This document shows, piece after piece, positions 11,782 to 26,800 of a DNA stretch of 64,000 bases; positions within the stretch are counted from its first letter, which is position 1; the number at the start of each line of letters is the position of its first letter. This stretch comes from Phoronis australis. Lineage: Eukaryota > Phoronida > Phoronidae. The stretch is taken from the NCBI GenBank assembly GCA_002633005.1, contig NMRA01000081.1, positions 467,197 to 531,196 of the forward strand, in the 5' to 3' direction. Under the pieces are notes generated by a model. That model was not told the DNA's origin. It ran no database searches and saw nothing but the letters and a program-made list of their open reading frames with translations. The position numbers and the translations under genes were made by a program.

Positions 11782-13789
11782 CTATGAAACTGATTGCAAC
11801 CTGCTCCATACTGAGATGGGAAGCAGTTTCAGGGCTTGGAAACAGCAGGCAATCTGTTACTGAAGATGATGCTTAGCTCTTAACATGAGCCTTCATGACA
11901 GGACAACTTGTTGAGCTTATCTGAAACAATGATCAACGGTCATTTCTGTCCAAGCCCCAGCAATCATCGCTAATTTGAGTAAGGAACAGGTTGAGACCAA
12001 TTTCAAATTGTAGGGGTTCTAAATCAAAAGTTATTTTTTGATAGACATCTTGTTAGAAAGATGGATTGTGCTACTGGTTATTGATATACTTTATGTGCCA
12101 CGTTTGGTTTCTGTTATTGTGTGGGTAATGAAAACACGTCCTGATATTATTCACCTGCCTGTGTTAATTTATTCTTGATAGTAAGAAAATATGAAAAATA
12201 TGATTCATAGACTATTTTCTATGATGTTTTGATATAGAAAAAATCAAATTGCGGTGGATGATGAATTTGCTATGGCCCTCATATAAGGGTGTGCCTTCTG
12301 GTATTAAAATATCTTCATAAAATATTGCAAAGTTTTCTAATTTTGAATAGGACATGAGGGATTTACCTTACGAGGACAGCATTCTATTTAGAAAAGTGTT
12401 TCTACATCAGATTTCATGGAAATCTGCTGGGCTGTCATATTTTGATTCTTCAGAAGAAATTGAATGTACCCAATTTATGTGTATTTTGTCATGAAATTGT
12501 AAGCAAAACATTTTTGCAAACACCTTAATTGGCCCTACCAGCCCCCAAATCACAGCTGAATCCTTTAGGTGTAATCTTCATTTTCAAACATTTTTTTAAT
12601 GTATTTTTAAATTTTTTACCACATTGCTGTAAACTGTAACAGTTTCACGTTTCATCATTTTGTGTTGAGAATTTTTAATATAGAATAGATTGCCCTTTTT
12701 ATGATGTGCCATAAATTACTTAAAGCGCCATTCCACTGATGGGGTGAGAGGAAATGTATTTCTGTAAAACATTGCTTGTGATCAATGGTCAGCTATTGAA
12801 AATCATTAGAGCCTTGTCATAGTCTGGTTCAAGGTTCAGTACATGAAAATCATTGGTCGTTTGTGGAGGTATTGGTCTGCCCCTGACATACATGTCAACC
12901 CCCTTAGGTACCCACCTGTATCATCTTCTGCAAACATCCATATTTAAAGAAAAAATTCATAAAATCTCTAAAAACTCGATTGCAATGTGATGTTTTAATA
13001 ATTCGATGAAATAACAGACATGCTCATACAAACTAGTGAGTAGCACAGCTGCATTAAACAATATATGAACTGATTATATTCATCATGCATCACACGTGCA
13101 CCCGTGTTTTTAGATTTTTAGTTGGTGGATGAATGCTCCTGGTTGTACTCAGATTTTGCTTTTTTGTAAGGTGTAGTTTTTGAGTTTTCGTCCACCAGGC
13201 TTAGTAACTGTTTGTATAATTAATTCTGTGACACTGAAGTATGCAAAAAACTCTTATTTGTTGCATGCTATGTAATGTATATTGCAGTCTCTCAGTCTCA
13301 ACACAGTTTTTGCCCCAACATTTGAAAGTTCTTCAACAGCCTTCTGAAAGTAGTTAGATTGCACATATTTGTGGTTGTTATCATCCTGGAAGATTAGGCT
13401 GAGATAACCTAGTTTTTTCCTAATCATAGTTAATTAGAATTGGATCTTGAGGCAAGGATGCCACAAATAGCATTCTCCTAGTATAATTGTAACCTTCTCA
13501 CAGTTCTGTTTCAGTGTGTAATTTCTTCTTAAGGTTATGCAAAACCCTAGGCAGTGCCACCGTCTGAACTGGGCCAGTGTAGCTGGCTCAGACTATGATC
13601 ATCCCATAGGGTCGCCATATGCGGGAAGCTTTCTATCCGAATAGTCCTTCATTCAGTTACCAAAACCGGGAACTGATTTGATTGCATCACTGCTATTTCA
13701 TGTAAGTTTTTAAATCAGATCGAGATTGACCCCCATGACCTTGTGAATAAGCCAATCACTAATGTACTATACTGGTGATCCGTTAGAAT

Positions 13790-14035
13790 TCGCCAGTGCG
13801 CGAAACTTGGCCATCAATGTCGCACCTGTCGTACCTGTACAAAAAGGTGTCATTGACGAAGGGAGAAAGGTATTGTAAAGAAATCTTAATTACCGAAATA
13901 TTTGTTCGAGCTGAAAGGAATTAAAAGTCATCAACGTCCTCCTTAAGTGTTCATGCAGCATCACTTTGATGGTTCAGTCAATGTGAGGCATAATTGTCTA
14001 AGAACCTTCTTGTACACAGGCTACCTTAGGATGTG
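13790..14035 (+). mobile_element. Fragment of the 60.6-kb foldback family
   Basis: The stretch contains, in order, a TGTTCGAGCTGAAAGGAATT-like block, a CGTCCTCC block, CATCACTTTGATG and GTGAGGCATAATT. The same blocks occur in the right arm of the foldback at 60560-61040 and in the copy at 39130-39475. Only one arm is seen here. Confidence 0.5.
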
Positions 14036-17000
14036 CCATCACCTGGTATTGCAAAAATTCTTCAGTTTAGGACACAAGTAAGGAGCACGACCCTAGAAAG
14101 GGTATTTCAAATTTGGCTAACTTTGTAATGTGTAATGCCATATCTCATAAATGGCTGACCAAAATCATATGAAACTATCAGGCACTATGGTTTGTACACT
14201 GTTCTACAAAACACTGCTAGGAATTGTTTTTAAAATGCTACACGTTTGCAAAGTTCGATTAAATGAAAACGAAATAATTTAAAAAACTAATAGCATTATT
14301 GAGATGTTATCGTGAAGATTTACATCAAGTTTGGTCACAGATGCCTTTCTTTTGTTATCAATGTATCTTCCTTTTTGCTAAATTTTATTAAAAACACATG
14401 GTCACATGACCTGATGTAGTTGAATATTGATAACCAGTCAAAACTTAAATTGTAAAGGTTTTCTACTTTAAATAAAATGTGTGTGTTTACTGAGTTAAAA
14501 TGTATAGTTTTCTAGATATTTGGCTAAACTTACAGGTGGCACTTGTTGGTAAGGTCTTGCATAACCTAAAGTCATTTTTTGAGCAAGTTACTCCTCAGTA
14601 ATTGCACTTGCAAGAAATATTCATATTGTGACGTGGCTACATCAGACATATGGATGGCAATACTATATCAGACGTATATGGACGGCAGTACTTAAGTGTA
14701 ATTTGCTCAAGAACACTTCCATTTCTCTAAAGCCCACTTTGCTACTTGTTCAGATCTTTGGCCAAGTAAAATTAAATTAATCTTTTGCATATGATAAAAT
14801 CTCCAATTATTAAATTCTAATTTAGAACATGTCATGGTGGACATGTGAATTTTATTTTTTTTCATTCATTAATATAATTAAGTTGTACTAAAATAATCGA
14901 CTTAAGGATTTAAAGTTCTATGCCACATTTGTTTGAACAGCAAAAAAGAGAAATAAGGCAGTTTGCAACTGCTGTTCCTTTGTTGATGTGACTCCACCTG
15001 TATAATATAACCTGCCTGAGCAACAATGGGACAACTTGGCTTGTTTACATTACTGCACAATAGAGTGCTCATCTATTGTAGTACCCCCAACCTAAGTTGT
15101 GAAATTTGAATGGGAGAGCCTATTATGTGCTGTAATGTGTAATACCTTGTTAACTTTTGCTCATTGAAATATTGAAATATTATTGTGTAGTTTCACATGA
15201 ATGGGCATTACTTTGCAAAATAATCTCTGGTGGTTGCTGTGGTATAGACCTTGATCTCAGAAAAGCATTTGATTGGATGCTACATATCTTTTATGGTAAA
15301 AATAATCAGAATATAAAATATTACTTGTCCACCATATTGTATGCTAAATTGGTGAGATTTCAAATTTCATCGTAGTAGTTCTTGTTTGGTGAACTTGCTG
15401 ACAATTGCTTCATGGTCATGTTAAATGTTATTCTTCAAATGGTGAAAAGTGGTCTAATTCAGCTAAAGCATCGTCTAAGAGGCATTGCGTGATGTCCTGA
15501 TATTGTGCTTAAAATGCACTGTAAAATCATTTCCTATTTAATAAACTAATGTACTGAGAAAATCTGGCGCTGAATACTGAATAGAAGTGTATTAACGGTA
15601 GTTTACAGCTTGATTGTGAAATATGTTGGAACACATATTTGGATATTTTGTGACAGTTTAATATTAAATCACATAACTTACAAAATGTGAGAAATAGCTT
15701 TGTGATGTTTTGAGTTTTGAAATTAATGTACTCGGATGTATTTCTCTCGTCTCTTTACTTGCAAGAAATTAAGGACCAGTTTTGGAAATTGTTTTGTCTG
15801 AGCTTGTTGGGATTTTACTGCGGTGGCTAAAAACTTACCATTGAAGTAGACTATTACTACAGTGGTGTGTCGGCTATCATTGGCTGAAACACTTAAGTCA
15901 AATTGATGTATTTTTAATTCTGTGTAATTTAACACAAGTCGCATGACTTTTGTTTTATGTTTTAATAACTGCCAGTTTAGGCTCTCTAAAAAACACATTA
16001 CTTCTCCAAGTTGCAATGACCCAAAAATGTAACATCAAAGTCAAAGTGTTCAGATCAAAGACGAGAAATAATGATGTATGCACGCATTTGTGCTTGAACA
16101 ACTGTTAGTATTTTGCTAATCTCTGAGTGGTGATCTTTCAAGCATTTTGGCAACATTTGAAGTGGAGTTGAACGTGTAGTTCAGCTTTCTTCTGTATTTC
16201 CTGGTATAGTTTCCAAGGTGGCTCTCTCTCTCAAGATGGGTTTGATAGAATGGGTATCTTATCCGTATGTTGAGGCTGAATATTTTGGCAATGTCATGAC
16301 GGGTATACTGAGAAGGAAGTAAATAAAGATGTATCGTGTCTTGGCCTTGTTCTGGAATGTGTTTACTGGCACTCTGTTGTTTATTAGGTGAATGAGAACC
16401 CTTAAGCTCTCTCTCTCTCAAGCAAAAAATGAACTTGTTGTTTTTCTTAATGTCTTTAGTGATAAGCGGATTTAAATAAGACAACTCGTAGGCTAACACT
16501 ATTTGCACACAATAAGGCAAGAATGCATGCATCTTTTGCCCCTGAGTCTCCAGCGAAGTTCTCAGCACATCAAAGGCTTGATGGCGCTGCCACAGATTTA
16601 AGCAAGCAAGTCACTATTCATGGGTGTGGGTGAATATGTATTAGATAATTGCTGCCATAACAACCTGTCTCTTAAGTGTATGAGATTCAAAGTAAAAAAC
16701 GACCGACTTGACTATTTGTAAAATTGAAAAGTAAATATTAGCCGTCTTCAAATTTTTAAAATCCGTGCATTATTAGAGAAATTAACAAATAGGTTTTCTT
16801 CAGCAGCGTGGCTCAGACAAGCACATTAATTAACTTTATCAAAAGACAGTTTAGTCATAGTCAGGCTGAAAGTGTTGGGGTGGCAAAAGGCAAAATGTTA
16901 GTGTTCAAGTTGCCTCATGTTGGAGAAGGGGCTTAGGGGATCTGGGCCAGATTGCATGAAACAGTCTCAAATAGGGACTCCACTAAGCTCCCTAATATAT

Positions 17001-17852
17001 CTGCATATTTGTGGGCTTGTGAAAATACTGATTGTCCTTTCTGATGCTGTTTGAGTATCATTATGAAGCCAATTTTTGGCTTTGATACAAATCAAAATTG
17101 AACTCTGCGTTGAATTCTCAATATTATTTAAAATAAATAGGGACTTTTTCATGCAATGTCACTAATTTAAGGACTAAGTCCCAATTATTTTGATTGAATT
17201 AAGGACTCAGTTTTCAGTTGTATTATTGGAAAATGTCATCATTCAAAAAGAAGCTCATTATAAAGTTAAAATAATAGAAAAAATAACAAAACAAATAATT
17301 ATGTAGATTTAGGGAACTTAGTTGAGTCCCTATTTGGGATTGTTGCATGCAACCGCCCACTGCTCCCCCATCTATGGACATGACCAAAAAACTTTCAGTT
17401 ATAGATCAAATTAGGGATGGGGTTTGGGTTCGTCTAATAGACACAAAAAAGGCTGAACATGCCATATTTAGGATTTATGTGGACATTTTCGTTCTAAAAT
17501 TGTGTCGACAACCTTCAGCCCTTCCTTATGACATCCTAAGTCTGCCAGTGTTTGAAAATAAAATGTTCACAACAATCAATCAAGAGCTGCTGTTTGTTTC
17601 TCATATTGGATAGGGGCTGGGAGATTAGGGTTGCTACTACATTTTCACTGAAAATCCATTCCATTGCACTGAGAAAATGGGCACCGGAGGCAATTGAAGA
17701 AAAACCCTACCAAATAGATCACCTTGGATTTGTTGATCTAATTGTGAAATTTAAGTATTTATCAAAAGCTTCAGACTGAGTTTAATTTTTCATTTTTGTG
17801 TTGTTGGAAAGAATCTCTGTACGTATGTGATGATCATTTATTTCTGTTTTAG

Positions 17853-20800
17853 ATGCATCCCAGTGGGTTGTGCAATATATTTGATGATGAAGACATTATC
17901 GAATATGGCTCTATAGGTGTTGTGAAAATGGAGGACCCTGCCTTTTCCATGGAACACTGTGACCTGTCATTGTTCCTGAAGGTAAGTACTTTACAATTAT
18001 GTCTCCTAGGGATTTTGCAAAATTTTATACACATTACTGACTATACATACATTTAGGCCTGTGTGACTGTATTTTGAATTTTTTGTGTTTTGCATACATG
18101 TGCACATATATGGTCACATGAACTTCTTGTTAGTTTTTCCCAGCTTATTTACCGTATAACATCATCGCCTTTATTTTCATCCCTGTCTAAGTACTATAAA
18201 TTGCTATTTTCGACTTGATTACTGGATAGACTAGAGATTCCCACAGGATTAGGTCAAATTGTAAAGCACTGAAAAGACTAATCGAAAATCACTGATATGT
18301 CCACATCCAGTTTGTTTCCCATTAGGCACAATTGCTCGTAAAGTTGTATTTTCTACTTTCCCATGTTTAAAAACCAACTCTGGCTGCTGTCTTCCTTGAG
18401 AGGTATGCACATTGGGTCACCTATGACATCACTTTCTGGAAAATTTGGAGGTTTACAAATTTTACTTTGACATTCAACATTTCTCATTTATTTGATTATA
18501 TAAGTGGTCATGTAATAATTTTATATTATACAACTAAAAAACGCGAAATAGGTATAGTGGAAAGTTTTTTACTAGTTCACATGTGGTCTGATATCCTAGC
18601 AGATCAGACATCTCATACATAATCTGGAACAATTCCCATGTGAACTCTCGCCAGAGTGTGATCTACCTTCTTATTGTCTGCCCCCCCACAAATTAAGCGA
18701 CAGATCTGCCTTCTTATTGTGAGTTAGGCTCTCTTTACTCACACTCATCGCACATGATTGGCCAGAATATTATCGTTTTCGTAATAGGGCTGATAAATGT
18801 AGAACATTCTTTTTAAGCGTATGTCCTAAAAAATTTGCATCTGAGTATTTATACTTATTGAATGAGTGCTGCAATGGAAGTTTTTAAAGGAGTTATGAAA
18901 AAACTGATACATAATTTTTGAGGTTCCATTATTCAGTCGAAACAGAAGCTTTAAACTCAGCCACTGTAATTGTTTTTTTTTTCAAAGAACTCATTTTATT
19001 TTTTATTGGCAAAGTTTTTAAAGTACTTTTTCATGTCTAGAAATATGTAAAGGTTAAATTCAGTCAGTCGCATTCAAAGGTGGTTGTACATTTTAAAGGT
19101 TATTACTTAACCTTCAGGAGACCAGCAAGCGAGGTTGATTTGCAGGCTTCTAAGACAATTAGTCATAGTCCGTTAAATGGCAGAAACTATAAGCTGTTAA
19201 TGCATTGCCAGACACAATGTCTGAGATTTGAATGAGCATATGCATTCCATTTGCGAAAAAATATCAAAATGTTTTTATTATTCTAATCTCTTTTTTACGC
19301 ATTCATGCTTGCTGAATGGTCTGGGGAAATGATTATCTGTTTGGTTCTATTAAACAAGCTCATGATGACGCCTAGTCTATAGACGTAGTGACAAGGTGAT
19401 GTTAGTAAATGACTTGCAACTTGCGTGTTGTAACAAAAATGATGTTCAATGTACACCGCTATATTATGCATATATCATGCTAAGTAACGTGTGTTTTGTC
19501 ATTGAATAGATTGATTTTCCTACAAAAAGTTGTTTTTCATTAATAAAACCAACTACTTTATGAAAACCACTCACAATGCTTAATGTCATGTGAGAAATCT
19601 GCATTTTTTTCCACTGAGTGGTTTCTTATTCAGAAGGTTTACATCGCACAATAATTTTCATTTTGAATGGTAAACATTTTCCTGTTTGGGACACTCTAAA
19701 ATTTGGAACGTGGAATTTCAGGGCAAAATTGAGTTTTCTTGGTTCTGAAGATTGGGACACGGTGGATATTGGCATTATTGATATTTCTCGAATTTTGGAC
19801 ACCCCGTTTTATGTCAACAGAGTCTGAAAATAATACTTGGGAGTTGATAAAGCATCAAAAAATGACTGCCAACGCAACATCTTCCTACGTGCTCATAGTG
19901 TGTAGCAAACAGGAGAATGACAGTTTGTCATTGGCCGTAATTCTTAAATTTGGGACAGTTAATATTTCCTATTTCTAAAATTTTGGTTCAAGTTCCGACC
20001 TTTGGCTAAATAATAATTTTTCAGTGTCCCGCACTGGACATTTTTTTACGGTAAATGAGGAACAGTTAAGCCTGTGATAGTGTTGATTGGCAGCATATCT
20101 GTGTGATATTTTGCTGACTTAAAAAATTCAAAATGTATTGCATGCTTTAAGGATTATTATTCCACTTCTGTTCAGTTAAAAACTTGATGAAAGAAATTTG
20201 ACTGTAAACTTAATCCAGGTGAAGTTTTTAATATTTTTTTCAACATGTAATTAGATGTCTTCAAAATAACGAGAGTTAGATGTAGAATTTTTGCAAATTT
20301 CTGGATGCGCATCGCCAAAATAGCCACCACAGTGGAATGTCATTGAACTGATTTCTAGTAAAAATTTCAAATATACAGTGTAGTGTAATTTATGAAATGT
20401 TCCTATACACAGTGTAGTGTAATTTATGAAATGTTCCTATACACAGTGTAGTGTAATTTATGAAATGTTCCTATACACAGTGTAGTATAATTCATGAAAT
20501 GTTCCTATACACAGTGTAGTGTAATTTATGAAATGTTCCTATACAGAAAGTGGTAGAAGTAATCTGCTCGTGGTCTAGGACTAATTTCTGATTGGGCCAA
20601 AATCAGTGGTCAGTGGTTATCTTGAATTTGATGTCTTGATGCGATATTTTTAAATCCCGTGATATCAACTGAAACGGTGGGTCAGCGGCTATTTTACAAA
20701 AAATCGCCAGATATGAGCTTTTAAGTAGGCACTGCTTCATCTATACACAATCACCATGCCACCTATAAGTGGATGTGAATACTATAAAACAGTGCCACTA

Positions 20801-23800
20801 TCTTCTGCGTGTTCGCTGACTGCTGACAATAACGCAGGAATGAAGATAATTAAAATTTTCTACAAATATTTCTGCCGTGTTGGAGATGCGCAGCTTGAGA
20901 AAAATGCAGATAAAAACCTTCAATAACCGCATACCTCTTGAACCCCATATAGGGTCTGGTATGTTGTTAATAACGGTAGAATCATTTAGTTGGTGATAAT
21001 ATATCTAACTATCTGTACTCAAAGTACATATGTATTGAACATGAATATTCATGATGTTTTTTAAGTTCATAAGATGCTGCTTTATCAAGGTTTTGTAGGA
21101 CCTAAGCATAATGTTCAAATTTGGCTAATTTGGAAATATAATATCGAGGCTGATTGGATTCATATGAATCTTTTGTTTACTGCGTTTCTTACACAGCTCT
21201 CCAAAAGGCTGTTAAACATCATTTGTAAAATTTTCCACTTTTCTGAGAGGCTAACAATTAATGCAGCACTTTCGTGATTTTTGTGAAAAGAAATTTGCAT
21301 GATATGAAAGCGAAATAATAATTTAGAAAACTGTAACAGCATTTTTGACATTTCATCATGAATATTTGTAACAAATTAAATTTGATCACTTTTTTGCTAA
21401 ATTTTACTAAAAGCACATGATCACATGACACAGTTAATAGTATTGGTATAGAATAACAAGTCAAATTGTAAAGACTTTCTATTATCAGAATATATATATA
21501 TATATATATACTTTTCCTGAATTAAAATCAGTAGTTCTGTAGACATTTGGCTTAATGAACTTGTCCACAAGGTTGAAAGTAACTTAATGTAAATTCATGA
21601 TATTAGTGCTTCACTCTGATTCCACTGAACTTTTGAAAATATTTTAACAAATATCATAACTGGGGTTATTGTATAGAAGTATAATGGTACTATAGAAGAA
21701 ACTTGCTTTGATTTGAATTTTTGCATGAGGTCCATTCGAGCCACCTGCTTTCACGAACTCCCAGCACAAACTTGAAGTCAGATGATGAAAAACTAGCAAT
21801 CTTGTCATACGTCAAATTGCCATTGCTGTCTTGCAAGCAATAACTGAAGAGACATTTTGAGTGGCCATTTGAGATGTAAGGATACCTAAGCTTTACATTT
21901 GTCTGACGCTGAATTTCAATTAGGATAGCTAATGGTCTTCAAGAAGATGCCACATACTCTTCTTTGGCCATCAGGTTGTTGTAGTCTAATGGAAGGTGGA
22001 GATAAAAGAGAATTTAATATCACTTGCCTAATGAAGCTGAAACTGTCTATTAATGTTCTTTAAACCTATCAAAGATGGCATTAAATGATAACAACAAACT
22101 TATTGATCCAGGTTAGCTGCTTGGTTAATTGTTATTGATCGCCCTCTTCTTTGATTGGTCGGTGTGACGCTGTATCTGTGTACAGGGAAACAATGCATAG
22201 GAACTTTGTTTAACCAATTTAATACGAGTTTTGGAACTTTTAATTAAGAACAGTGCATGTTTACCACTGTCGGTTCAGGTGTTAATTGCCAATACGTCAA
22301 TCCGATTTTCACGACAGTCTATTGATTATGGTTGGGCAGTGTTTGAATTTTATCAACAATATCCTGGGCCCATGGTCGCCACAAAACTGGAAAATGTGCG
22401 ACATGTAAAACAGAGAGACCAAGATCAAAAGAAACACGTAAACTCAAAACACAACTTCTGTACATACATTATCTATCCAAATCCTGTAGCCGGGAAAAAG
22501 CTTTTTCTTAAACAGGTGGTTATATGCAAGAACTTCATCAGTTTTGTGCGCCCAACTTGTTTAAACACGTCGCCATGACCTGTTTGTTGACACTCGTGAT
22601 ATATTTGAAAAAATAACCGATTTGAGAAAAATGTGTCACTCTTGTTCACTTTGTGTGTGTTTTAAATTAGGCTTAAAAACAACTGGTCATAAACCCATTT
22701 TAGTACATCGACTACTAAGATAGGTAAATTGTATGTGCATTTATGGTAGGCAGGTACATTTGCACTACAGAAAATGTCACAGCACATTTGTTGGTGTTCA
22801 TGCGCTCCTGACACATTTGGATTTTCAATTGTAGAGAATGCCACTATACACTTTCTTATTCCACGGTGAAGATCCCACGATCTCTCTTCCAAGCAAAGCG
22901 GGGAGTTCAGTACATGAATTTATACTTGTAACTACTGGCTTCTGAAACCATTTGTTTGCCATCAGGTGTTTAGATACTTTTCATTTAGGCCCACCTCATC
23001 AGTGTGGAGCACCCCATTCCATGAGGGCCGTCAACGCATTTGCACCACATTCACTTTCACATACTCAAGTTAAGGTGGGGAACAGAGTAGCAAAAGACAA
23101 TTACTCCTTGCTCATAGTCTGTTAGTGAACCATAGGTGTCACTTCTGGTCATTATGTACATGTCATAGCCATTACATGCTAAAGTAGAGTTAGTCATGAA
23201 GAGCCTTTTGTGCATAGCTTTAAAACAAGGCATGAAGAACATCCTTCTCTATTTTTGTATGTTCATGATTTTACACTAAGGTGTATGGTTGGACATTTTG
23301 CCTGCTATTCAGTCTTGGCTAACAACAGCAAAGCCATTGAAACTATTGGTCATTTCCTTGTTGTAGAACAAGAGACTGTGGATAGAAACTTCTCAAAATG
23401 ACCATACCTGCACCTAATTTTTATATTGAAGGGACTCTAAATTGTAATAACTACATAATTGCTACATATTTATGATTTAAGTGTACAGTTAAGCATTACT
23501 TTATTAGTTAGGCCTATCATATGCAGATATTATCAACGAAACAAAACAAACTGAAAATCATGTCTTTGCCTTGCTGCGATGTACTGGAACAATTTCTTGT
23601 ACCTTCTTACTTTCTTTTGTGATTATCCATGTATTTTTGGTGAATTATCGAGGTACTTCACTCAAACACACCCCAAATATCTGGCAGGACGGTGTGAGCC
23701 AGACAAACTGACAAACTGATCTTTATACAGGGGTAATAAAGTTGAGTGTACCAAGTTGCTTTACTCAAACAGAATGTAGACGTCTGCTATGTTCTGCACT

Positions 23801-26800
23801 AATTAAATGATGAAGGTGCATCTGGACTACTTTTTATTGCTTGGAAATAGTCTCAAACAAAATTCATCAAATTTTAATCATTCTATGAACCCAATAAAAC
23901 AAAGTTTGTACATATCTTTGCTTAAGTTTATGTTTGTACAAAACTATGGCGAAGTTATTTGATTACTTTCAAACCAAAACTTGTCAGCCATGTCTTCCTT
24001 TTGATCTCTGCTCACCAGTTACGGTATTGTGTTTACTGCCTACTCTGGAGTGAGCTGGGAATAAAACGGATCATAAAGCAGTTTGAATCAAGTTTATTAC
24101 CTTTGCTTGAGTAAGGACGGTCCCTTTGATGTTTCTACATGGTCTATCTTAGCTGTCTCCCCAGGACTAAACACCTTTCATTTACTTAAATACCTAAATA
24201 CTTTATTTAGTGTTTGTAGATATCATATTGGTGTTGTTTCTCTCACCCACTTAAGGGATAGTTCTCATTCATTGTGTAAGGTGTCAATTTATTCAGGGAA
24301 CTGGAATTTGTGTCTTAGTTCAACACTCCTTATGCAGTGGAGGCATTGCATTTCGCCACCAATATCTTTGGTGCGAGACACATACCAAAAATGAAACTAG
24401 TACTTGGTATTCATCACAGCCATCAAATATCCAAACAACCTCCACTATTTGGATATACGGAATAGATCACTTGACATTTCAATGCCATCTTCTAGACACC
24501 TCAGGTGTCCAAAGTACAAGGAATTTGACAAGGCATACTGTTTTAAAAGCAAAAATGTATTTGGAGAACAAGGTGAATTTGTTTAAAAATTGGTTATTGT
24601 CAAAATGAGCCTTTATATAATTGAATTATATAATGAGTAGAAATCAAGATTCTGTACATACAAAATTAATGTTGTCTCAATAAAAGATAGAAAAATACTT
24701 GGAAATAAGTACATTTATCTTTTGTTAAATATCAGAAATTATTTTTGTCATAACTATTACTGCTGAAAATGTTATTTTAGTGAAATTATTTTTTATTTTA
24801 TAGATCAAGCGTGCCATGAAACGAGGGGTTGCAGCCATGATCATTGACATCACAGAGGACCCCCGGGTAGCTGAGGAGGTAAGAATCGGGCATGAGTAGA
24901 CCCTCTCCATGTAATGTTAGGTGCATGTCGGGGTGTATGTTATAATTTGACTTTTGGTAATCTGCCAATACTAATTCGTGTTTGTGAAGAATTTTGTTTA
25001 ATGAGGAAATGAGTTTAAACCCATTTAGGAGCTTTTATAGTTCAAGTGGGTTCTTAGGTTATTTTTATGAGCAGGATGGTTCATGTTCACCACAACTGTA
25101 CCAATAATGCCCATGGTTATTTCCAGCTGAGTAAATCCAGAGCAAAATCCCTGGACAAGCCAGTTGTACTTCTAAATGGTCGTTCGGCCGAGGAACTGAT
25201 GAAGATTGTCACGGCCAACAAGAAAGCACATGCTCGCATCCGGGTGAAACAGATAGTCACACCTATCACAGTCAAGACTCCTCAGCAACTTCCAGCCTCT
25301 CAGGTGAGAGCCGCTGGATGACATCCAGTTGATGGCACGGGTTAAGACCAAGAATTGTCTTATCATTAATTTAAATGGAATAAGTTCCAGTGATGAAGAC
25401 TTTTTTTGGAAAAGTCTTTCATACTGCACATATTGTTCAGAAAAGTTGACCTTACTCTTGAGCTATAGTGTTTGAAATGTTTACCTCTTTGTGTCAAGCA
25501 TATGCATCTTTTGTGAGCTTAAAACCTAATCCTATTGTGTAGTAGCTTGGTCAGCTCCACTAACTTATCAAATCCTGGTTTTTAACCTATTCTTTCCCTA
25601 TTGTGTCATTGTATTGTGTAATTTATTGAAAGCAGCCTTTGTATCAAAACTACTTTTCTCATAGTATTCACTAATTCAAGAGGCTTTGTTCACAAATGTA
25701 AACTAGATTGCTTCAAGTCCAAAATGAAAAATAAATTGTAAGATTGGCACAAGACGTAATTCATTAAATGACTGACAATAAAGGGACAGTTCTGTTTGAC
25801 AGATACACAATTATAATAATGCATTTTTCTATGTGGTTTTCAGGCAACATCTGAACAAGGTTCCTCAAATGACATGATGGATATGGGGATATTCATTGGG
25901 TGTATAGTTCTTGTCTTTCTTATCTGCCTCGTTTTCGCCTGTAAGGTAAGTCATAGTGCAACTTTGTCATAACAGACCGTCCCGAGTAGCCAGCACTGTA
26001 CATGGGACAGTCAAAATTTCTAAGATATCTCACACACAAGTTTTTGTTTGGCAGACCATGTTTGATTTCATGCTTCTACGCATGAGTGATGGCATTGAGA
26101 TAAAGCTGCTGAACAAATCGAGATGATTATAATCTTTTAATTTGGTGTGTTCAGTCTATACGGTTCCTAAAGTTCCCGAGATTCCATGATCATGGACATT
26201 CAGTGTTTTGTCATGATCAGCTGTTGTGTTTTTTTAGTATTCTATAAATGTTTTACATGGAAAACAAAATGTCTGGGTTACACGAAATGTCTAACAAACT
26301 GTGATTTTCTCTTTTACCAAATTTAATTATTGTCATTCAAATGAGACTGGACAACATGCCATTTGCAAAGATTGCTTTAGGCGGTATTAATTAAACTTGC
26401 TTCCTGTCAAAGCATTATGCGGTCACTGAGCTCAATTTCTTTGTCAGAAAGAGGTTATTTTGATTGAAACAAAGAGTTGCCATTTAATGTAATTACCTTT
26501 GCTTTCAGTTTAAATTCCGGCAACAAGACAGGCAGGTAAGCACACAAATGTTTAAGATTTTATTTGCTCAGAATATTATTTCGTATTATTGCTCATAGGT
26601 GGCAGCAGCAGGAAGGGAGGTTTAAATGTGCGTAACAACGTGGTTATATATCAAAACAAGGCAAACTGTGTTTTTGATCACTTAAAGAAAATTTCACCCT
26701 ACTATATCTTTCTGTAGAATATTTAAGCTTGTTTTGGTTGTTGAAAATAGCCTCTGGAATACTGAGTTTTCCATTGAAAATGAAGTGACCTGTTTCAGGG

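Larger units (their letters stand above)
2341..17852. other. Long stretch without a recognisable exon
   Basis: Only short, low-complexity reading frames occur and none carries a family signature. The exon that should precede the ZNRF3/RNF43 exon at 17853 (signal peptide and start of the ectodomain) was sought here and not found. The stretch holds MITE copies with TAAAATCTCACC ends (4131-4351, 5839-6094, fragments near 2560-2660, 14791-14860 and 15265-15366), a GAAnnTTC cluster (7685-8028), a dispersed element at 11325-11470, a 38-bp tandem repeat at 11663 and a foldback-family fragment at 13790-14035. Confidence 0.6.
17982..24803 (+). other. Large intron of the ZNRF3/RNF43-like gene
   Basis: This 6.8-kb intron joins the first two ectodomain exons visible here. 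It holds the 34-bp tandem repeat at 20374-20546 and a TA microsatellite at 21490-21511. A 115-codon frame at 22231-22578 has no family signature or convincing splice context and is treated as chance. Confidence 0.8.

Noticed and set aside
16116-16568. A 150-codon minus-strand reading frame
   Set aside because: Composition is irregular, no family motif is visible and there are no matching splice partners. It is likely chance in AT-rich DNA.
22231-22578. A 115-codon plus-strand frame inside a ligase intron
   Set aside because: No recognisable domain, and including it would disrupt the exactly phased ZNRF3-like exons.
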